DNA of 64,000 nucleotides from Marinobacter sp. F3R08 (GTDB taxonomy: Bacteria; Pseudomonadota; Gammaproteobacteria; Pseudomonadales; Oleiphilaceae). The stretch is taken from contig NZ_JAHKPI010000014.1 in assembly GCF_018860425.1 (NCBI RefSeq), positions 1,237,069 through 1,301,068 on the forward strand, written 5' to 3'. Below, piece after piece: positions 35,482-46,105 of the stretch. The notes beneath the pieces were generated by a model that saw nothing but the letters and a program-made list of their open reading frames with translations, was not told the DNA's origin and searched no databases. Made by a program: the position numbers and the translations under genes. Position 1 is the stretch's first letter, and each line of letters starts with the position of its first letter.

Positions 35482-37098
35482 TCAGAGGCGGGCCACCCCA
35501 AACGTATTAGGCCGCAACTGACGGGCATCTGCCTCGCGACAGGTGTCCAGAATCAGTGCCAGAACCCGTCGTGTATCCCGTGGATCAATCAGTCCGTCAT
35601 CCCACAACCGGGCTGTTCCAAACAGTGCAGTTGAGCCTTCTTCGAGTTTTTTCGCCGTAGCCTGCTCCAGAAAATCCAGTGTCTTTGGATCCGGCTCTAT
35701 GCCGCCGCGGCGTTGTTTATCCTCCGCCACGATTCTCATTACCTTGCCGGCCTGTGCCGGCCCCATGACAGCGGTTCGGCTGTTGGGCCAGGCGAAGATG
35801 AATCTTGGGTCCAGACCACGCCCACACATGGCATAGTTGCCTGCGCCATAGGAACCGCCGATCACGATGGCGATTTTTGGCACCCGACAGTTGGCCACCG
35901 CCTGAATCATTTTCGAGCCGTGTTTGATGATGCCATTCTGCTCGGAGTGGGTGCCCACCATGAATCCTGTGGTGTTGTGCAGGAACAACAGGGGCGTTCC
36001 GGCCTGATCGCAGAGCTGGATAAACTGGGCTGCCTTGGCGGAACCTGCTGGAGTGATCGGGCCGTTGTTGCCGATGATGCCGACCGAATGGCCTTCAATC
36101 CGAATGGTGCCGCATACCGTCTGGTTGTCGAACTCATTCTTGAAATCCATGAACCTGGATCCGTCGGCGATTCGGGCAAGGATTTCCCGCACGTCATAAG
36201 GCTTTTTCGAGTCTGCCGGGATAACGCCCAGCAGTTCATCGGCCGGGTACAGGGGCTCCTCCCAGGTCATTTCCCGCGGTACCGGCAGCTGCTCGTTCCA
36301 GGGCAGGGCTTCAAGGATGTTTCTGGCCTGGCGGATGCCGTCGGCATCGTCTTCGGCCAGGTACTCGGCCGTGCCGGCTACCGTGGCATGCATCTCGGCG
36401 CCGCCGAGTTCTTCGTCTGTGGCGACTTCACCCGTGGCCGCTTTGAGAAGGGGAGGGCCAGCGAGAAACATCTTGGCCTGCTCGCGAACCACGATCACGT
36501 AGTCGGAGAGGCCTGGCTGATAGGCGCCACCCGCCGTGGCGTTGCCATGCACTACGGTCACCTGGGGAATGCCGGCGGCGGACATGCGGGCCTGGTTGGC
36601 AAAGCCCCGGGCACCCAGCACGAAGATATCGGTAGCGTAGTTCAGATTGGCGCCGCCGCTTTCAGACAGGGAAACCACGGGAAGCTTGTTTTCCATGGCG
36701 ATCTGCTGGAGTCGCAGGGTTTTGTCCAGGCCGGCCGGCGTAATTGTGCCGCCTTTGATGGCACTGTTGCTGGCAACGACAAGGCAGCGAATGCCACTGA
36801 CATAGCCGATGCCGGCGATAATCCCGCCGCCTGCCAGGCTACCGTCCTTGTCATCATGCATCTTGTAGCCTGCCAGGGAACAGAGTTCCAGGAAGGGCGT
36901 GCCACGATCGAGCAACCGGTTGATGCGGTCTCTCGGAAGCAGTTTGCCTCGCCTGGTGAACTTTTCCCGGGCGGTTTCCGCCAGATCAAGAACCTTCTGT
37001 TCCACTTCGCGAAACCCGGTGATATGAGCTTCCATGGCTTCGGCGTTGGCGCGGAAGGTGTCAGATTGGGAGCTTACCCTGGATTCAAGTACCTGCAT
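35482..37098 (-). CDS. atuC: Geranyl-CoA carboxylase, carboxyltransferase beta subunit
   Basis: The 538-residue protein has the two crotonase-like halves of acyl-CoA carboxyltransferases: SLSESGGANLNYATDIF and GNATAGGAYQPGLSDY in the first, and FLHNTTGFMVGTHSEQNGII and GGSYGAGNYAMCGRGLDPRF in the second. It moves the carboxyl group from biotin on AtuF to geranyl-CoA. GAGGAG precedes the ATG, nine bases after atuB. LiuB of leucine breakdown is very similar; the position between atuB and atuD supports AtuC. Confidence 0.87.
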   Translation of the reverse strand: MQVLESRVSSQSDTFRANAEAMEAHITGFREVEQKVLDLAETAREKFTRRGKLLPRDRINRLLDRGTPFLELCSLAGYKMHDDKDGSLAGGGIIAGIGYVSGIRCLVVASNSAIKGGTITPAGLDKTLRLQQIAMENKLPVVSLSESGGANLNYATDIFVLGARGFANQARMSAAGIPQVTVVHGNATAGGAYQPGLSDYVIVVREQAKMFLAGPPLLKAATGEVATDEELGGAEMHATVAGTAEYLAEDDADGIRQARNILEALPWNEQLPVPREMTWEEPLYPADELLGVIPADSKKPYDVREILARIADGSRFMDFKNEFDNQTVCGTIRIEGHSVGIIGNNGPITPAGSAKAAQFIQLCDQAGTPLLFLHNTTGFMVGTHSEQNGIIKHGSKMIQAVANCRVPKIAIVIGGSYGAGNYAMCGRGLDPRFIFAWPNSRTAVMGPAQAGKVMRIVAEDKQRRGGIEPDPKTLDFLEQATAKKLEEGSTALFGTARLWDDGLIDPRDTRRVLALILDTCREADARQLRPNTFGVARL

Positions 37099-37107
37099 GG
37101 CTGCTCC

Positions 37108-37974
37108 TCAGTCGTCGCTCAGAACGTTCGGGGTAATGGCGCGGTGAAAGCCGTTGTAGGGTTCGTTGTTTTTGGCTTTTGGTAGCGGCCAGACCCGGCC
37201 ACCATGCGACGCTGCGCCGTCGATCCGCAGACAGTCGCCACTGATAAACGCGGCACCGGGGCTCAGCAGAAAACAGATTGCAGAGCTGACTTCGGACTCG
37301 GTACCCATCCGTTTGATCGGCACGTTGTCGCCAAGGCTTCGGATCCATTGCTTCATGTGTTCGGGGTAGTTGTCCATGCCACTGGAGGCAATCCAGCCTG
37401 GCGCGACTGCGTTCACCCGAACGCCAGAGGCGCCCCATTCAACCGCTGCGGTCTGGGTGAAATTGACCATCCCGGCTCTTGCGGCACCCGAATGCCCCAT
37501 GCCGGGCATCCCGCCCCACATATCGGCGACGATATTGACGATGGCACCACCCGTTCTGGAAAGCGACTGGGTGTAGGCTTCCCGAGCCATCAGGAAGCCG
37601 CCGGTCAGGTTGGTGCGCACCACCGTTTCCCAGCCTTTCTGGTTGATCCCGGTCAGCGGTGCCTGGAACTGTCCTCCGGCATTGTTTACCAGACCGTTCA
37701 AGCCACCATGCTCGGCAATAATTGCCTTCACGGTCGCCTTTACAGAGTCTTCTTCCCGGATATCGCAAACATGAGCAGAAGCGATGCCACCGTCTTCCGT
37801 GATCTCTGCTTTTACAGATTCCACTTTCTCGACTTTGCGGCCGACCAGGGCAACCCGCGCCCCGAGGGCGGCAAGTTCATGGGCGGTGCACCGGCCAATG
37901 CCGGAACCGCCGCCGGTAACAATAAACACCTGGTCCTTGAACAGATCCGGATGAAAAACAGATTGATAGCTCAT
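37108..37974 (-). CDS. atuB: Short-chain dehydrogenase AtuB
   Basis: The 288-residue SDR carries TGGGSGIGRCTAHELAALG, NNAGGQFQAPL, and an active-site region GMGHSGAARAGMVNFTQTA. The usual YxxxK is HSGAARAG-like, i.e. the catalytic Tyr is replaced by His and the Lys by Arg in the aligned stretch, as far as I can align it by eye. Some SDR subgroups related to 2,4-dienoyl-CoA reductase show similar replacements. AtuB is thought to oxidise citronellol or citronellal in the first steps of the pathway, but the reaction is not fixed here. A 150-base gap with a second structured repeat separates it from atuA. Confidence 0.82.
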   Translation of the reverse strand: MSYQSVFHPDLFKDQVFIVTGGGSGIGRCTAHELAALGARVALVGRKVEKVESVKAEITEDGGIASAHVCDIREEDSVKATVKAIIAEHGGLNGLVNNAGGQFQAPLTGINQKGWETVVRTNLTGGFLMAREAYTQSLSRTGGAIVNIVADMWGGMPGMGHSGAARAGMVNFTQTAAVEWGASGVRVNAVAPGWIASSGMDNYPEHMKQWIRSLGDNVPIKRMGTESEVSSAICFLLSPGAAFISGDCLRIDGAASHGGRVWPLPKAKNNEPYNGFHRAITPNVLSDD

Positions 37975-38001
37975 ATCTTGTCGACCTTTTCCAATGTTCG
38001 G

Positions 38002-38111
38002 GCACTCTGGCTGCTCGCCCCTTCCGGGACTGTGTGCAGCAGGGATGCTGCGATCAAGCGTACAGGGACGTATTCACAGCGGGTCCCGGAAGGGGCGAGC
38101 AGCCAGAGTGC
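38002..38111. repeat. Structured intergenic repeat, copy 2 (between atuA and atuB)
   Basis: A perfect 29-bp inverted repeat (38002-38030 with 38083-38111) encloses a 52-base core. The core contains a hairpin GCAGCAGGGATGCTGC (38036-38051), the spacer TCAAGCG (38054-38060), and TACAGGGACGTA (38061-38072), and ends in AGCGG. The same order of blocks is found in copy 1 on the opposite strand, but the long arms have a different sequence there. In RNA, the stem would be very stable. Confidence 0.85.
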
Positions 38112-38124
38112 ATGCATCAGGGAA

Positions 38125-39921
38125 CTAACGCTCTACCAGCTCGGAGGGGACGGGCACCGGATATTCCAAAAGCTGCTGGGCAAACGCCTTTCCCTGGGGG
38201 TCTATCCGCAGGCTGGCGACCCCGCCGCCGCCGAGGCTGTGCTCCAGCAGGAAATTGAGCGCATGAAATCCGGGCAGCGCCCAGCGGGTTACACGGCCGG
38301 TTTCAGGACTCAGCGTGTGGGCCATCCAGTCCGCGACGGCCGATTCCGTCAGGGCCGCCTCGATAAACGGCAGATACTCTGCTTTCCTGGCAATCACGCC
38401 AATGTTGCTGTGGTCGCCCTTGTCGCCACTCCGGGCCCAGGCCAGTTCAACCAGAGGCACCGTGGTGTCGGTGGCGGTCGTTTCGTCAGTGAATGATTGT
38501 GGCTGAAGTAAGTCAGGGCTGAACCCGCCGCTGTTTTCCACCTCGACCGGTTGCCGGTTGCCATCCAGATCCACCGACACCGCTACCTCGTTTTTAGGTA
38601 CCAGGCATGAATACAGCCGGATCTTCGGCCAGACCGTAGGCCGCCCACCAACAATCCCGGTAATGCCCGGCGCCATCCCCGTTGCTGCCTGGGCGATTTC
38701 TCGGGAGAACAGCACCAGGGCTTCCTTCTTCTGATGGGCAGTGCTGATTTTGACCACGACTTCCCGGCGGTTCTCGCCACGGCCATGGGCGCCATAGGTC
38801 GCCTCTGTGCCCAGAAGCTCAATACTGGTTTCACTGTAATCGGGCAAGCCGCGCTCTGCGAACATGCGCGAGGTCTTTGTCAGTATGGCCTGGGCGACGG
38901 TTTGCGCCTTGGCTTTGGCATTCATGCCGGCCAAAAGAAACGTGACTGTGCATTTGAAACCGTCCGGCCAGGTGCCCGACACTTTGTAGCTGTCTGTTGG
39001 AGGAAGCCCTCTGGCACCTCGAACCTGCACCGCATCTTTACCGGTTTCTTCCAGCTCAACGTTGGTAAAATCACAGGTGACATCTGGCAGGAGGTAGGCT
39101 CTGGGATCACCAATTTCATAGACCAGCTGTTCGGCTACGGTGCCACGACTGACCAGACCTCCGGTATCGTCGGGCTTGGTGATGAAAAAGCTGCCATCGG
39201 AAGCCACTTCGGCAATCGGGAAGCCCATGTTTGCGTAGCCGTCGGCCACTTCTTCCCAGTCGGTAAAGTTGCCGCCGGTAGACTGGGCACCACACTCAAG
39301 CAGATGCCCGGCAAGACTGCCCTGGGCCAGCTTGTCGTAGTCTGTCCAGTGCCATCCGAATTCATGCACCAGTGGGGCCAGCACCAAAGCGCTGTCGGCA
39401 ACCCGGCCGGTGATCACGATATCTGCGCCCTGTTCCAGGGCTGCAACAAGGCCGGGCGCGCCCAGGTAAGCGTTCAGGCTGACCATCATTGGTGGCATTG
39501 GCTGACCGGAACTCATTTCTGTAATGCCCATATCCGCCAGTTTTTTCTTCTTCATCAGCAGGTCATCGCCCAGTACCAGAGCGATCTTCATTTGCACGCC
39601 TGCCTTTTCACACAGCGCCTGCAGGGCATCGCGACAAGCGACCGGGTTCACCCCGCCGGCATTGGCCAGCACCCGGATGCCTTTCGCCTTAATGTCGCCG
39701 AGTAACGGGGCCATGACTGTCTGGACAAAATCCCGTGCGTAACCCTGAGTTGGGTCCTTCATTTTCTGGCCGGCCATGATGGACATGGTGATTTCGGCCA
39801 GATAATCCGCAACGAGGTAGTCAATGTTGCCTTCGTAAACCAGTTGCGAAGCGGCGGTTTCTGTATCGCCCCAGAAAGCTGAGGAACAACCGATGCGAAC
39901 AGTTTTGGGTGATTCAGCCAT
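38125..39921 (-). CDS. atuA: AtuA, acyclic terpene utilisation protein (DUF1446)
   Basis: The start is ATG 39921 ([18 protein letters not shown]), which agrees with the N-terminus I recall for AtuA; the frame stays open to 39966 without support. The protein has 598 residues. The N-terminal DUF1446 domain (about 1-450) contains [20 protein letters not shown] and [22 protein letters not shown]-terminal AtuA-like domain (about 490-598) begins near [20 protein letters not shown] and ends [20 protein letters not shown]. It is required for growth on citronellol in Pseudomonas, but its reaction is not known. It is the first gene of the minus-strand atu operon. Confidence 0.92.
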   Translation of the reverse strand: MAESPKTVRIGCSSAFWGDTETAASQLVYEGNIDYLVADYLAEITMSIMAGQKMKDPTQGYARDFVQTVMAPLLGDIKAKGIRVLANAGGVNPVACRDALQALCEKAGVQMKIALVLGDDLLMKKKKLADMGITEMSSGQPMPPMMVSLNAYLGAPGLVAALEQGADIVITGRVADSALVLAPLVHEFGWHWTDYDKLAQGSLAGHLLECGAQSTGGNFTDWEEVADGYANMGFPIAEVASDGSFFITKPDDTGGLVSRGTVAEQLVYEIGDPRAYLLPDVTCDFTNVELEETGKDAVQVRGARGLPPTDSYKVSGTWPDGFKCTVTFLLAGMNAKAKAQTVAQAILTKTSRMFAERGLPDYSETSIELLGTEATYGAHGRGENRREVVVKISTAHQKKEALVLFSREIAQAATGMAPGITGIVGGRPTVWPKIRLYSCLVPKNEVAVSVDLDGNRQPVEVENSGGFSPDLLQPQSFTDETTATDTTVPLVELAWARSGDKGDHSNIGVIARKAEYLPFIEAALTESAVADWMAHTLSPETGRVTRWALPGFHALNFLLEHSLGGGGVASLRIDPQGKAFAQQLLEYPVPVPSELVER

Positions 39922-39998
39922 GTTCCTGTGCCCTGTCTCTGATATCCGATTCCATGCGTGTGGCAATCGCTGATTTTTGATGCGATGCAGCTGACGAT

Positions 39999-40020
39999 AC
40001 CAAGCAAGCGCTTGGTTTGT
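39999..40020. promoter_or_regulatory. AtuR operator candidate
   Basis: The region between atuA and atuR holds a perfect AAGCGCTT palindrome (40006-40013) whose seven-base flanks match as an inverted repeat at five of seven positions (39999-40005 with 40014-40020). The form is that of a TetR-family operator. In P. aeruginosa AtuR is reported to bind inverted repeats in the equivalent interval; I see one good copy here. Confidence 0.65.
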
Positions 40021-40046
40021 AAACAGGAAGGTTTCAGGTAGAATTG

Positions 40047-40697
40047 ATGGCCTCTTTTTGCCAATGGGTAGCCTCAGTGAGCCAGAACCAAATTCTCCAG
40101 TCCCTGATTGCCGAGAACCTCGTCTCTGATCCTGGCAGTGCCCGTGGACGCCTGCTCACAGAGGCGGCCCGGCTCTTCCGGGAAAAAGGCTACGAGCGAA
40201 CCACGGTTCGTGATCTTGCGTCCGCAGTAGGTATTCAGTCGGGCAGCCTGTTTCACCATTTTCGAACCAAGGAAGAGATCCTTAAAGCAGTGATGGTGGA
40301 AACGATTCGGTTGAACACCGCGCTCATGCAGGCCGCCATGGAGGCCGCCGATACGAATAGGGAAAAGCTGCGTGGTTTGGTTCGTGCTGAACTTGAGTCG
40401 ATTAATGGCCAGACCGGTGAGGCGATGGCAGTACTGGTATTCGAGTGGCGTAGCCTCTCCGTCACTTCCCAGGCGGAGGTGCTGGAGCTACGCGACATCT
40501 ATGAACAACTTTGGCTGGATGTGCTGGAATCGCTTGAGCAGGAAGGCGCTCTGGAGGCAAAGCCATTTGTGGTTCGCCGGATGTTGACCGGCGCGCTGAG
40601 CTGGACCGTAACCTGGTACAAACCAGAACGGGGAGGTCTGACATTGGATGGTCTGACCGATCAGGTGATGGCGATGATGGCAATGACAAAAAAGTGA
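40047..40697 (+). CDS. atuR: TetR-family repressor of the atu cluster
   Basis: ATG 40047 (216 residues) has AGG about nine bases upstream; GTG at 40077 is a possible shorter start. The N-terminal helix-turn-helix spans about residues 30-75, with [20 protein letters not shown] and [19 protein letters not shown]. The C-terminal ligand domain contains [19 protein letters not shown]. It diverges from atuA with a palindromic operator between them, the same arrangement as atuR-atuA in P. aeruginosa, where AtuR represses the cluster until a terpene-derived inducer is present. Confidence 0.88.
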   Translation: MASFCQWVASVSQNQILQSLIAENLVSDPGSARGRLLTEAARLFREKGYERTTVRDLASAVGIQSGSLFHHFRTKEEILKAVMVETIRLNTALMQAAMEAADTNREKLRGLVRAELESINGQTGEAMAVLVFEWRSLSVTSQAEVLELRDIYEQLWLDVLESLEQEGALEAKPFVVRRMLTGALSWTVTWYKPERGGLTLDGLTDQVMAMMAMTKK

Positions 40698-40916
40698 AGC
40701 GGAGCGAAACACGATCTCTTGGCTGGCAACGCTCAAGCTGCACTTTCGCGGTTTGAATACACGCCATCACAGATAAAGGTCGGAAGGGTGGAGCCGCATT
40801 CTGTGTGTTGCATCTGAAGTGAATAAAGAAACGTAGGACAGGAGAATCAATCAGCGTAGGATACCAGGATCAGGTTATCCTTCACGATATAGTTAACGCG
40901 ATGGTGATCTCTTCTC

Positions 40917-43529
40917 ATGGCTACATTTTCAGGTTACAGACTCCTTCCGCTTGTTTCTGGTCTTCTGGTTCTGGCTGGCTGCGGTGGCGGGGGTGGTAGT
41001 AGCGAAAGCCCGGAGCTTCCTGCGACTGAGCCCGACAATGCATTGACCGGTCAGATTGCCATTGAGGCCGGCAGCCGGGTTGACTGGGACACCATGGATC
41101 AATTGTCGTTGATCGCTGCCGAGCCCTCCGTTGGCAGCCAGACACTCCCCGTGAGTTTTATTCTGGCGGGCTATGTCAGCGGTGCACGGGGAAGCTACGG
41201 ACGCACCAATGGTCAGTTTTTGGGTTTTGAGGCCGATCCGGAAGACATCTTTTCGGTCCCTTTGGCTCCGGGAGAAACACTGCGTTTGGAGAGCCTTGGA
41301 AGCCGGGCGGGTAATCCGGAATTGACGCTTTCGCTGCTGGACGGGTCAGGTACGAATTTTCAGACAACCGATAGAGATTCCCCGCCCGCCGAGGTCAGGC
41401 TGGCTGACGGATATCCGGAACAGGATTATTCGGTAAAGGTAACCACGGGCGGTAGTGTTCCTGCACGGTACGTACTTGTAAAGGCCACAACGGAACAGTT
41501 TGGTTCTTTGAGCTTGAGTTGGCCCGATCAGGAGTTTGCAGCAGAGGAAGCGATCGTAACCTTGAAGTCAGTACCATCGGCTGGTATCGCAGCGTTTTCC
41601 GCTCAAACGGCGGTTATGGAGCGACAACTCGGCGAATCGGACTGGCTGATGAGAATGCCAGCGCAGGCGCTGGGTAGCGCAACGGCAGATGGTTCTTCCG
41701 AGGCAAGAACGCTGGCCTGGATTGCCGAGTTGCGAAAGCGTCCGGAGGTGTCCTCGGCGATACCCAATTACCGGTTTACCACCACGAGCACGCCGGTCGA
41801 CGAGGAGATGTATGCGCTGCAGTGGCACTATAATCTGATCAATGGCCCGGTAGCCTGGCAGCTTGCTCCGGAAGGTGGGACGGGTGTCAGCGTCGCGGTG
41901 CTTGATACTGGCTTGTTCAGTCCCTCCGACAGTTCGGCGTGGCATCCTGATCTGGACGCCAATGTCGATCCCGGCCGCGATTTCGTCGACAATGACAGCT
42001 ATCCGGAAGATCCGGGCAACAGCGTTGGTTCCAGCGTATTCCACGGTACCCATGTCGCGGGCACGATTGGCGCCGTAGTGAATACCATGGGAATCGGCGG
42101 CGTTGCCTACGGGAGTCGCATTGTGCCAGTCAGAGTTCTGGGTGAGGGCGGCACAGGCACCTCGGATGACTTGATCGAGGGCATTCGCTGGGTTACCGGG
42201 CAGTCTGATAACAGTCCGGAGCGCGCGCAGGTCGTCAACCTCAGTCTTGGTGGACTGCCGGAGATTCAACAACTGGAAGACGCCATTGTCTTCGGAGTGA
42301 ATGAGCGGGATATGATCTTTGTTGGGGCGGCTGGCAATTCGGCTACGTCCCAGCCAAGTTTCCCGGCTGCCTCCCCCAATGTGCTTGCGGTCAGCTCGGT
42401 CGACGGTGGCGGGCGTCTTGCCTCATATTCGAATTTTGGCTCCTGGATAGACCTTGCGGCGCCGGGCGGTGATGCCAGTCGAGATGGTAACAACGACGGT
42501 AGAGCTGATGTTGTCTGGAGCACTAGTGCGGTCGATCGAGGCAACGGGTTTGAGGCCAGTTACATCGGGCTGCAGGGGACATCCATGGCCGCACCTCATG
42601 TTGCCGGTGTCATTGCGTTGCTGAAGCAGGAGTCCGGTCAGACCGATTATCAGAACATCCGGGGTTTGCTTGAAGCCGGGGAATTGACGGATTTTTCAGG
42701 TGTTCGGTCGGACCAGTTCGGTTTCGGCATTCTTGATGCCTCGAAAGCATTACAGGCTATTGGTGATGTCACGGTACTTTCTCCATCGCCGTCTCAGTTG
42801 TTTCTGGGTAGTGAAACGTCGCTGGCGCAGACAGTAAGCCTTAGCAAAATTGGTCAGGGATCGGTCGTTATCGATTCGGTGTCGGAAGCGCCACCGTGGT
42901 TCACTGTCACACGAAGCGATCTCCCGGACGGCACTATCGCGCTGGAATTTGCCCTCGAGGAATCGGCTCTTGAGGCCAACGTATCCTACCGGGAAACCAT
43001 TCAGGTGGCGTACACCGCAGATGGAGTTTCCAGAAGCCTCAGTATACCGGTTGTTGCCCAGGTGCTATCGGATGAGCTTGCTCGAACAGCGGGCGATCAT
43101 TTTGTGCTCCTGGTCAATACACAGCCGAATGATGAAGGGCTGTATGAGGCTGAATCCCAGGTGGCGGTGGAAGTGAACAACGGGAATTACACCTTCCGTT
43201 TTGAACCGGATGACGGGGTGGAACCAAAGGAATTGTATGAAATGGCGCCCGGATCCTACTATCTGGTTGCTGGCTCTGATATCGATGGCGACGGAATTAT
43301 TTGTCAGCCCGGCGAAGCCTGCGCCGAATATCCCGTATCGGGATTGCGGGAAGTCATTACCATTGAAGCGGGGCAGGGACTGGAAGACATTACCATGACA
43401 ACCAGCTTTACCCGGCCGACCATTTCCGGGTCTTCGCTGGATCTACTGCCCAGACCTGAGTTTTCAGGGTATCGCTTGCTGGATAACAGCGATAGCCCTT
43501 CAACGAATGGGAGCAAGCTGTCTCAATGA
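40917..43529 (+). CDS. Subtilisin-family (S8) serine protease, surface lipoprotein
   Basis: The 870-residue precursor has a lipoprotein signal (lipobox VLAGC, Cys22) followed by a Gly/Ser linker. A beta-rich PPC-like domain (about 45-200) and an inhibitor-type propeptide (about 210-290; IVTLKS ... SSAIPNYRF) precede the catalytic domain (about 300-605). The triad is complete: Asp330 in VAVLDTG, His376 in HGTHVAGT, Ser556 in GTSMAAP, with oxyanion Asn474. C-terminal beta domains follow; DIDGDGIIC (about 784-792) resembles a calcium loop. The ribosome site is poor. The gene overlaps the next lipoprotein gene by four bases (ATGA), which suggests a two-component product. Confidence 0.9.
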   Translation: MATFSGYRLLPLVSGLLVLAGCGGGGGSSESPELPATEPDNALTGQIAIEAGSRVDWDTMDQLSLIAAEPSVGSQTLPVSFILAGYVSGARGSYGRTNGQFLGFEADPEDIFSVPLAPGETLRLESLGSRAGNPELTLSLLDGSGTNFQTTDRDSPPAEVRLADGYPEQDYSVKVTTGGSVPARYVLVKATTEQFGSLSLSWPDQEFAAEEAIVTLKSVPSAGIAAFSAQTAVMERQLGESDWLMRMPAQALGSATADGSSEARTLAWIAELRKRPEVSSAIPNYRFTTTSTPVDEEMYALQWHYNLINGPVAWQLAPEGGTGVSVAVLDTGLFSPSDSSAWHPDLDANVDPGRDFVDNDSYPEDPGNSVGSSVFHGTHVAGTIGAVVNTMGIGGVAYGSRIVPVRVLGEGGTGTSDDLIEGIRWVTGQSDNSPERAQVVNLSLGGLPEIQQLEDAIVFGVNERDMIFVGAAGNSATSQPSFPAASPNVLAVSSVDGGGRLASYSNFGSWIDLAAPGGDASRDGNNDGRADVVWSTSAVDRGNGFEASYIGLQGTSMAAPHVAGVIALLKQESGQTDYQNIRGLLEAGELTDFSGVRSDQFGFGILDASKALQAIGDVTVLSPSPSQLFLGSETSLAQTVSLSKIGQGSVVIDSVSEAPPWFTVTRSDLPDGTIALEFALEESALEANVSYRETIQVAYTADGVSRSLSIPVVAQVLSDELARTAGDHFVLLVNTQPNDEGLYEAESQVAVEVNNGNYTFRFEPDDGVEPKELYEMAPGSYYLVAGSDIDGDGIICQPGEACAEYPVSGLREVITIEAGQGLEDITMTTSFTRPTISGSSLDLLPRPEFSGYRLLDNSDSPSTNGSKLSQ

Positions 43530-44011
43530 AGTTCAAGCGTTTAGCCGCCTGCTGCGCGGTGACAATGGCGTTTTCACTTGCTGCCTGCAGTTCTGTGGCA
43601 GTCGATAGTGTTGCCGAAGTGCGGCAGATTACGCATTCGGCCTACTGTGGCCTCAGGGGACCGGGCGTGGCTTACGTTGCTTCTGCAGAGGACCTGGAGC
43701 CGTTGCTGGGTGTCAGTGGTCAGAATTTCAGTACCAAGATGATTCGTGAAGTGGATTTTGCCAGCGAGCATCTTGTTTTCGTAACACTCGGCCAAAAGCC
43801 GACAGCGGGTTTCAGCGTTGCGCTGGACAATGTTCGTTTTGCGGGGGAAACCCTGACACTGGAAATGTTCGTGAGGAAACCGGAGCCGGACATGATTGTT
43901 GCACAGGTCATCACATCCCCTTGCGCAATCGTGGCTGTGCCGGCCACGAAATGGCAACGGCTTGAGATAGTCGGTGTCACCGACAAGCCATTGGTCCGGG
44001 ATCTCAGATAA
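43526..44011 (+). CDS. PrcB-like lipoprotein
   Basis: The 161-residue protein has a lipoprotein signal with lipobox LAAC (Cys21). The body resembles the PrcB C-terminal family: VFVTLGQKPTAGFSVALDNV, a central strand ETLTLEMFVRKPEPDMIVAQ, and TSPCAIVAVPATKW. Two Cys (in YCGLRGPG and SPCAIVA) could form a disulfide. PrcB is a subunit of the Treponema dentilisin complex, whose protease PrtP is also a subtilase. Here it is translationally coupled (ATGA) to a subtilase lipoprotein. A role in folding or anchoring that protease is inference. Confidence 0.75.
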   Translation: MKFKRLAACCAVTMAFSLAACSSVAVDSVAEVRQITHSAYCGLRGPGVAYVASAEDLEPLLGVSGQNFSTKMIREVDFASEHLVFVTLGQKPTAGFSVALDNVRFAGETLTLEMFVRKPEPDMIVAQVITSPCAIVAVPATKWQRLEIVGVTDKPLVRDLR

Positions 44012-44075
44012 CTGAGCCCGCCCAGGGGTGCTTAAATCAACCGTTGATCTTTCTTTACGAATCCCTAAGCTATGA

Positions 44076-46010
<1,935 letters not shown>

Positions 46011-46105
46011 TATTCTCTGTGGTGCTATAAAAAGCATTCTTTATTCTTTCTCTGCATTCTACAAACTCGTTATCCTGCCAGTTTTCTGATCGGGAAGAAC
46101 CGTTG

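Noticed and set aside
35713..37185. Long antisense open frame (490 codons) opposite atuC
   Set aside because: The carboxyltransferase on the minus strand is complete; the antisense frame has no recognisable domain.
30475..40697. Reading the cluster as the leucine/isovalerate (liu) operon
   Set aside because: AtuA (DUF1446) and the gene order with two SDR genes and a divergent TetR regulator fit atu, not liu; liu clusters have a MerR-type regulator and HMG-CoA lyase.
40698..40916. Possible small gene between atuR and the subtilase
   Set aside because: No frame with a start, ribosome site and protein-like translation was seen in the 219 bases.
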